Shown in pieces: positions 58,686 through 64,000 of a DNA stretch of 64,000 bases (positions within the stretch are counted from its first letter, which is position 1; each line of letters begins with the position of its first letter). A program made the position numbers and the translations under genes. The notes under the pieces were generated by a model. It was not told where the DNA came from. It searched no databases and saw nothing but the letters and a program-made list of their open reading frames with translations. This DNA is from Neonectria sp. B-13 (lineage: Eukaryota > Ascomycota > Sordariomycetes > Hypocreales > Nectriaceae), in the NCBI GenBank assembly GCA_002682825.1, contig NOKP01000002.1:186001-250000 (forward strand), read 5' to 3'.

Positions 58686-59788
58686 TCAAAGCTCGACCAC
58701 GAGCTTCTCTCCGCTAATACCCTTCTTCAGCTGGTCCATGGCGTTCTGAATACCGCCCAGCCCTCCTTCGATGACCCTGTGCTGAAGTGGCACAAGGGCA
58801 CCAGTCTCAAGCCACTTCGGCAGGGCCTCCTGACAAAGCCAGACGGACAGATCGCCTCTGCTAGTCCATATAGCTTCCCCCTGCACTTGCTGGTTCTGAA
58901 TGTCCTCCGGCTGAGGAACACTGGCGGGCCATTCCAACGTGTGCACGATCTTCTTCGTGGCTGCGGTGGATGCGGACAGTACCTCTACGGTCGACCTGAT
59001 CGTGTCCGGCTCGCAGATGGCATCGACAGCGTACTTGATCTCCTTCCCGGCCTTCTTGGCGGCAGCAACGAGGTCGGCAACAGCAGTGGTGGAGTTGTAG
59101 TCGACCAAGACGCTGGCGCCGAGCGAGCGCAGGCGGGCGTGGTGGCGCTCGCTTGCTGCGGCGAAGACGGTCAGGCCGGACAGACGGGAGAGCTGGACGA
59201 CCATGGAACCGACGGCGGAAGAGGCGCCCCAGACTAGGATGGAGGAGGCCGAGGAGACTGGAGCTTTGTCGGGAGAAGGTTGGGGCAGGCCGAGCACTTC
59301 GTAGAGGGCCAGAACTGCGGTGGCCGCGGCGATGGGAACCGTGGCGGCCGGTGCGAAACCCATGTTTTTGGGAATAATGGCCGTCGAGGAGGCTTTCACC
59401 ACGGTGTATGTCTGGAAGGCGCCGTTTTCGTTCTTCCCCGAGACGAAGCCGTGGGCGAGCGCAAGGACGCGATCGCCAGGCTTAACGGTCGTCACCGATT
59501 CCCCTACCTCGGCGACGATGCCGGCGACATCTGCACAATCCTCATCGTCAGCACTCAGCCATTAGCAGCTTCTGTCGTCATCTGCTCACCTGAGCCAAGG
59601 ATTGCTGGATAAGAAGGAATCATAAAACCCCAAGCTTGTCGCTTCCAGTCGATAGGGTTGATGGCGATGGCATGGTTGCGGATCAAGACTTCGCCGGGCC
59701 CAGGAGAGGGAGTTGGGCACGCCTCAAGAACGAGCTCGGTCGCAACGGCGGGGAAGAAGGCCGCGGTTTGAGTAGACTGTTTCGCCAT
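58686..59788 (-). CDS. Zinc-type medium-chain dehydrogenase/enoyl reductase-like oxidoreductase
   Basis: Two exons: 59788-59590 and 59530-58686 (59-nt intron, GTGAGC...GCAG), 347 aa. The GroES-like N-domain reads GPGEVLIRNHAIAINPIDWK, then VAGIVAEVG and KPGDRVLALAHG. The Rossmann domain has ILVWGASSAVGSMVVQLSRL, the NADPH-binding glycine pattern. The structural and catalytic zinc cysteines of true alcohol dehydrogenases are absent, as in quinone oxidoreductases and trans-acting enoyl reductases. C-terminal HRVIEGGLGGIQNAMDQLKK is typical of the superfamily. Trans-enoyl reductases often partner polyketide synthases, but none is in this window, so the substrate is unknown. A TATA-like element lies ~105 bp upstream. 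Confidence 0.88.
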
Positions 59789-59892
59789 GATGGGAGAGAA
59801 ATGGTTGTGTTGTGAGGAACTTTGTTGGTGTCAGGAAGAGTTGGTGATGTTGATCTGTTTCTTCCCTCAAAGCAACACGCTTTGCGCGCCTG

Positions 59893-59899
59893 TTATATA
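59893..59899 (-). promoter_or_regulatory. TATA-like box of the medium-chain reductase gene
   Basis: TATATAA on the minus strand, about 105 bp upstream of the ATG at 59788. Confidence 0.45.
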
Positions 59900-61083
59900 C
59901 AGTCCAAGTCAACTGCAGTACCTTGCCTTCAGGTGCCTCAAGAGATATCATCCAAACCAGGCCATGACAAACCCAAACCAGAGCATTACAAACCCAAGCC
60001 AGAGCACCGGTCAAGTGGCCGATGCTAAGCCTCGCATGGTGAAGGAAACCTACACGAGGTAGGCAAGTGGGTGGTACTTTCAAAGGGGCATTTCCCTGCA
60101 ATCGTCTCGAGCTTATTAATTATTCCTGTGGGATGAAACTTAAAGACGGCGCAGAGAATTGGCGCATGTTCTCATGCTGTCACGCCACAAGGACCAACGG
60201 GTTCAGAATAGCTTCTTTCCAGCTATGATGTACTAGATGGATTTACTGGGTTTATAACCCCACTAACCTTCATTCAAACTAGATCAAACATCTGCTATAA
60301 CCACTGCGAGCGTAACACCCAGCCCATCCAACCCCGCGTGCCATTCGTCCAGCGCGTTATCGACACCACGCCCAAGCTCCCCTCCCACCGTCCCATCACC
60401 ACCTCCGACAAACCGATGAACTGGGTGACCCAGGGGAGAGAGCGGGTGGGGGCTTATATAACAAGAGACATAATTGTAGATACCTAGGTACCAGCTGACG
60501 AGACTGACTAACCTTCATCGTCAACGACCCAAGTCAAGCAGCCGCATGATGGTGTAAATTGCCAAAACTTAGATTGCTGCCGGTCTTTCGTCTCGCGAGA
60601 ACAGGTACATCTGCGAGGGGGCGTCGCAGTAGCGAAGTATCAGTACCGTAGCCAGCATGTGTCGCCACCACGTAACGCTATGAAGACGGTGTAAAGAGAC
60701 AAAGGAACGCTTAGGCAATCCATCAGAGGCACCCAAGGCAGGAATAACGTACCTCATTCCTAATCTGGCGCTGCTCGCCGGTCAGAGTCCGCCACAAAAA
60801 CCCCTCCATGTTGGCGTCGCGCGCGGCAAATACGTAAGGCCATAATGTAGTGCTGGCACTCGTTCGAATTGGCTAGGCAGGCCCACTACCTGCACAGACA
60901 TCTGGAATTAGGGTAGCTAACTCCGGTTCGTGCTCGTCCGAGACCTATTTGGTAACGTTATCAGCTGTTGGAAGAGATGTATCTAAACAGCTCTTGGGCT
61001 CTTTCGAGCAAGAAGTACTCGTCGCTGTGGCGAAACGGAACTCCTACCTGATTTACCACCACCAAGAACTGCATCTTTCCGCA
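59900..61083. other. Intergenic with small coding-like scraps
   Basis: The minus strand near 60823-60750 reads FAARDANMEGFLWRTLTG then EQRQIRNE up to a GTACGT donor, like a true exon. Plus-strand 60296-60460 (CERNTQPIQPRVPFVQRVID) also looks coding. Neither extends into a gene. Confidence 0.35.
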
Positions 61084-62223
61084 ATGAAGGTCGTAATCGT
61101 TGGTGCGTCTGGAGAAACGGGTCGGTTCATTGTAGACGGACTTCTCGAGTCCACCACCAAGTTTGTAAGTCCACGTCCAGCCATGCGAGACTGCACCGGT
61201 GTGACGATTGGATCAGTCATAATACTGGTTTATAGGAGATTACCGCTGTGACCCGCCAATCTTCCATCAACAGCAACAGCAACGATGGCCTAAGGGAACT
61301 GGGCGTCCAGGTTGTGGCCGCCGATCTCAAAGGTCCTGAGAGTGACTTGGTTCGTCTACTGACCGGGGCCGACGTTGTCATTTCTTCCGTCAACGCAGGC
61401 GTCTTGCCCGACCAAATGCATCTAGCAGATGCGGCAAAGAAGGCTGGGGTCGGACGTTTTGTCCCCTGCTCCTTTGGTACGGTGGCTCCTCCAAAGGGCG
61501 TGATGAAATTAGGCGAGATGGTTAGGGACGCCCTTTTCAGGCATGCTTACATCTACTGACGACTTTGTAGAAGGAAGATGTTCTCAACTACATCAAGAAG
61601 ATCTACCTCCCCTACACTGTCATCGATGTGGGGTGGTGGTATCAGCTGAGCCCACCGAGGCTCCCCTCCGGTCGTATCGATTATGGCCTCCTGGCACCCA
61701 TGGAGCGTCTCGTCGGAGATGGCTCCGTGCTTTCAGCCTTGACTCACCTTAGGGATGTCGGCCGATACGTCGCTGCCATCGTCGCTGATCCCCGAACACT
61801 GAACAAGATGGTCTTTGCTTATAATGAGCTTCTTACCCAGGAGCAAGTCTTCGACAAGCTCGAGAAGCTTAGCGGAGAAAAGCTGGAGCGAAGCTATGTA
61901 AGATATTCCCTTCCTACCGTGTGTCGATTTTAGCTCTTGCTCACTTCATATCTTTACAGGTCTCCGAACATGAGCTGAAAGCCGAGATCGCCAAATTCGA
62001 GAAACTTGTCCAGGGCGGATCGACTGATCCTATTGTCACTCAGGCGCTTTGGGTTTATCAGTATCGCTATTCATGGGGTATCCGAGGGGACAATACTCCC
62101 GAAAGTGCCAAGTACTTGGGATATCTCTTGGGCAAGGAGCTTTACCCAGACATGGATTTCACGTCGTTCGATGACTACCTCAAGGAGTTACTGGAGGGAA
62201 AGGCCAGAAAGCCATACGCGTGA
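61084..62223 (+). CDS. NmrA-like / isoflavone-reductase-type NAD(P)-binding protein
   Basis: Four exons: 61084-61164, 61236-61520, 61571-61897, 61960-62223, all phase 0; 318 aa, the normal size. The N-terminal Rossmann motif is MKVVIVGASGETGRFIVDGL (GxxGxxG). Then come GADVVISSVNAGVLPDQMHL, VGRFVPCSFGTVAPPKG and the C-terminal KLSGEKLERSY. Members are either atypical reductases of aromatic substrates or NADP-sensing regulators of nitrogen metabolism. A candidate Lys/Tyr catalytic pair is not clear, so the role is open. The protein is cytoplasmic, with no signal. It is co-directional with the short-chain dehydrogenase at 62798 but 574 bp away. Confidence 0.9.
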
Positions 62224-62712
62224 GCGCGCCAGACCAAAACACAGAATAGTCATAGGTTTTTTAGGCGGTGCTGATTGTAAATGTTGAAATCAAAGAAACG
62301 ATTGCTAAGATGGAAGAGAGCAGAGCGTCATTCAGTGCAGAGAGTATTTGGGTGTATGAACCGGAGAAGAGAGTAGTCTAAATATAAATGCTAGTTTCCC
62401 AAATGATCTCTTCAAGTTAGCAGGTCTCATAGTAGCATGACCAAGAATAATAGTGCGTCTTCCGTCTAACTCACCCCAAAGCACCTCTATTTATCTCACT
62501 GGTAGTAAACCCGCTTCACCACCATTGTGACGATCGGGTCTAACCTGGGGGTAGCTAAGTTCTGGTAGATCACGTCAACGTACATGATAAGTGAGTGGAG
62601 TACTTGCACCAGTTTTAAGCCAGGGAGGGTGTGCAACGCGCAAAATCCGACTTTGAGAAAGTCCGCCAAGTGCGAATGTCCGCTGAGTCCGAAGCCTTGA
62701 AGAACGAGAGTC
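62224..62712. other. Intergenic, no gene seen
   Basis: It holds the NmrA-like gene's 3' flank and the upstream promoter of the short-chain dehydrogenase. No coding signal. Confidence 0.5.
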
Positions 62713-62720
62713 TATAAATA
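62713..62720 (+). promoter_or_regulatory. TATA box of the short-chain dehydrogenase gene
   Basis: TATAAATA lies 85 bp upstream of the ATG at 62798. Confidence 0.55.
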
Positions 62721-62797
62721 CCAGACATGTCAAATCAGACTTACGCCACAACCCAACGCTTTTTACCCTCAATTCTTTTCAGATCATTTCTGTCACC

Positions 62798-63716
62798 ATG
62801 CCATTCCCCTACAAAACCGCTCTTATCACGGGTGCCACTTCCGGCATTGGCCGCGCCCTGGCTGAACGTTTGGTCAACCACGGCGTCTTTGTCATCGCTG
62901 CCGGCCGACGTAAGGACCGCCTTGATGAGCTCGTACAAAAGTACGGCAAAGACAAGGTCGCCGCCGAGGTCATCGACGTTGGGAACCTCGCAGCCTTGCC
63001 CTCGTGGACTGAGAAGTAAGTACGCTACAAAAAAGAATGGCGATATCGAAAGATATCAGGAGTCAACGAGCTTAAGCTGACAATCATCCTTTGCATCTAA
63101 TAGACTGCGAACTACCTATCCTACCCTAGATGCTGTTTTTCTCAACGCCGGTGTCGCGCATATGTTTGACGTCACGTCTCCCACTGCCTCTTCGTCTACA
63201 GCCCTTTCCCAGGTTACCGACGAGGTCACGCTCAACTATCTCTCACCATTACACACCACCCTCCTCCTCCTCCCTCACCTGCGCTCGCGCGCAGCCAAAG
63301 GTGCCCCTACGGCCATCATTCTCACTTCTTCTGGCCTGGCTCTCGTGCCTATGCACATGTATCCCAACTACTGTGCTTCAAAGGCTGCCACTCATACCCT
63401 GGCCTGGCAGATCAGAACCCAACTTGCAGCGGAGGCGGAAAAGACGAAGGAGGCCAACCCGGAGGCAGCTTCGGTTCGCATCATTGACATCGTACCACCC
63501 GCAGTGCAAACGGAGCTGAATAAGACATCGGGGGCGGCTCCGTTTGGGGTTCCTCTGAACCAATATATTGAAGAGTTGTGGACGGATCTGGAAAAAGGCG
63601 AGGAGGATGAGATTCTGGTAGGGAACACGGACCAATTTCGTCACGTCGAGGATGAGAGAAAGAAGATCTATGCTCAAGTTGTCGAGTATACTAAGAATAT
63701 GCCGGCGAGCCATTAA
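62798..63716 (+). CDS. Short-chain dehydrogenase/reductase (SDR)
   Basis: Two exons: 62798-63015 and 63104-63716 (88-nt intron, GTAAGT...TAG), 276 aa. The classical SDR marks are TALITGATSGIGRALAERL (TGxxxGIG cofactor motif), AAGRRKDRLDEL (the basic residues favour NADPH), DAVFLNAGVA (NAG), AIILTSSGLALVP (Ser) and MYPNYCASKAATHTLAW (Y-x-x-x-K). C-terminal IIDIVPPAVQTEL fits the PG-like substrate loop. The protein is probably cytosolic and resembles DltE-type oxidoreductases. Substrate is unknown. The ATG gives a tight start 85 bp after a TATA box. Confidence 0.93.
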
Positions 63717-64000
63717 GTAGCTTACAATGAGCAGCAGCAGTGTGTTGAGTTAGCGTCCACAGTCGCCGACCGCGAGCAAGTTAGAAAGAGATCTGCACAA
63801 TCGCCCATCCCGCTTTGCGTTCCCTCGTACTGGCTCTATTTGTGGAGGCCCCCATCCCGATATTTCTCTCTATTTAGCACCCGACCATTTGCACACCATC
63901 TAAGCGGATCAGGCGAGGTCACTGATGTCACAGCCGATATGTGGAGGGCGATGGATTGGTGTTATTGCTTCACCGCTATATCGATGTAGCTGGTGACCCT
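63717..64000. other. 3' flank to window edge, no gene seen
   Basis: Short non-coding tail after the short-chain dehydrogenase stop. Confidence 0.5.

Overview
The window is nuclear DNA of a filamentous ascomycete (Pezizomycotina). Genes carry short 49-93 bp GT-AG introns with TACTAAT/CTAAC-like branch sites. Regulators are Zn2Cys6 proteins. The gene families (NACHT-ankyrin NLR, ankyrin-CorA, GH3, GH106-type, NmrA, YAT-type permease) are typical of this group. A 12-kb AT-rich island shows the C-to-T decay expected from repeat-induced point mutation (RIP). The species cannot be named from the sequence.

Left arm (1-22,200): a minus-strand NLR-like gene (SesA-like N-terminus, NACHT ATPase, ankyrin repeats) runs off the left edge and has a one-base frameshift. 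Next come a Zn2Cys6 regulator, a GPI-anchored-type surface protein, a small cysteine-rich secreted protein (three short exons, found by manual splicing), a subtilisin-like (S8) protease fused to ankyrin repeats, a decayed protein kinase, a second secreted-protein candidate with an in-frame TGA, and a class-3 lipase whose last codons lie in a palindromic MITE. Transposon debris (MULE-type N-terminus, hairpin repeats) follows.

Middle (22,200-34,200): a gene-free AT-rich island of nested, RIP-decayed repeats. It holds at least six copies or fragments of a ~1.05-kb repeat in both orientations, two of them nested inside others, a Tc1/mariner relic with terminal inverted repeats and TA duplication, and a tRNA-derived SINE with a 66-base poly(A) tail and a 12-14 bp target-site duplication.

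Right arm (34,200-64,000): an 11-exon ankyrin plus CorA-like membrane protein (one apparent homopolymer frameshift and a 15-nt micro-exon). Then an amine-related group: a luciferase-like FMN monooxygenase, and a copper amine oxidase divergent from an amino-acid/amine permease. Next a convergent glycosidase pair (secreted GH3 beta-glucosidase and a GH106-type alpha-L-rhamnosidase-like enzyme) with a broken Zn2Cys6 remnant between them. Last come a medium-chain enoyl-reductase-like enzyme, an NmrA-like reductase and a short-chain dehydrogenase. Relics of an ABC transporter and a pogo/Fot1 transposase lie between.

Functionally, STAND/ankyrin-type genes that fungi use in self/non-self recognition and immunity (NLR, S8-ankyrin, ankyrin-CorA, kinase relic) sit on both sides of the RIP island, with nutrient-scavenging genes on the right. 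All gene models are by-eye splice predictions; exon phases were checked arithmetically but there is no transcript support.
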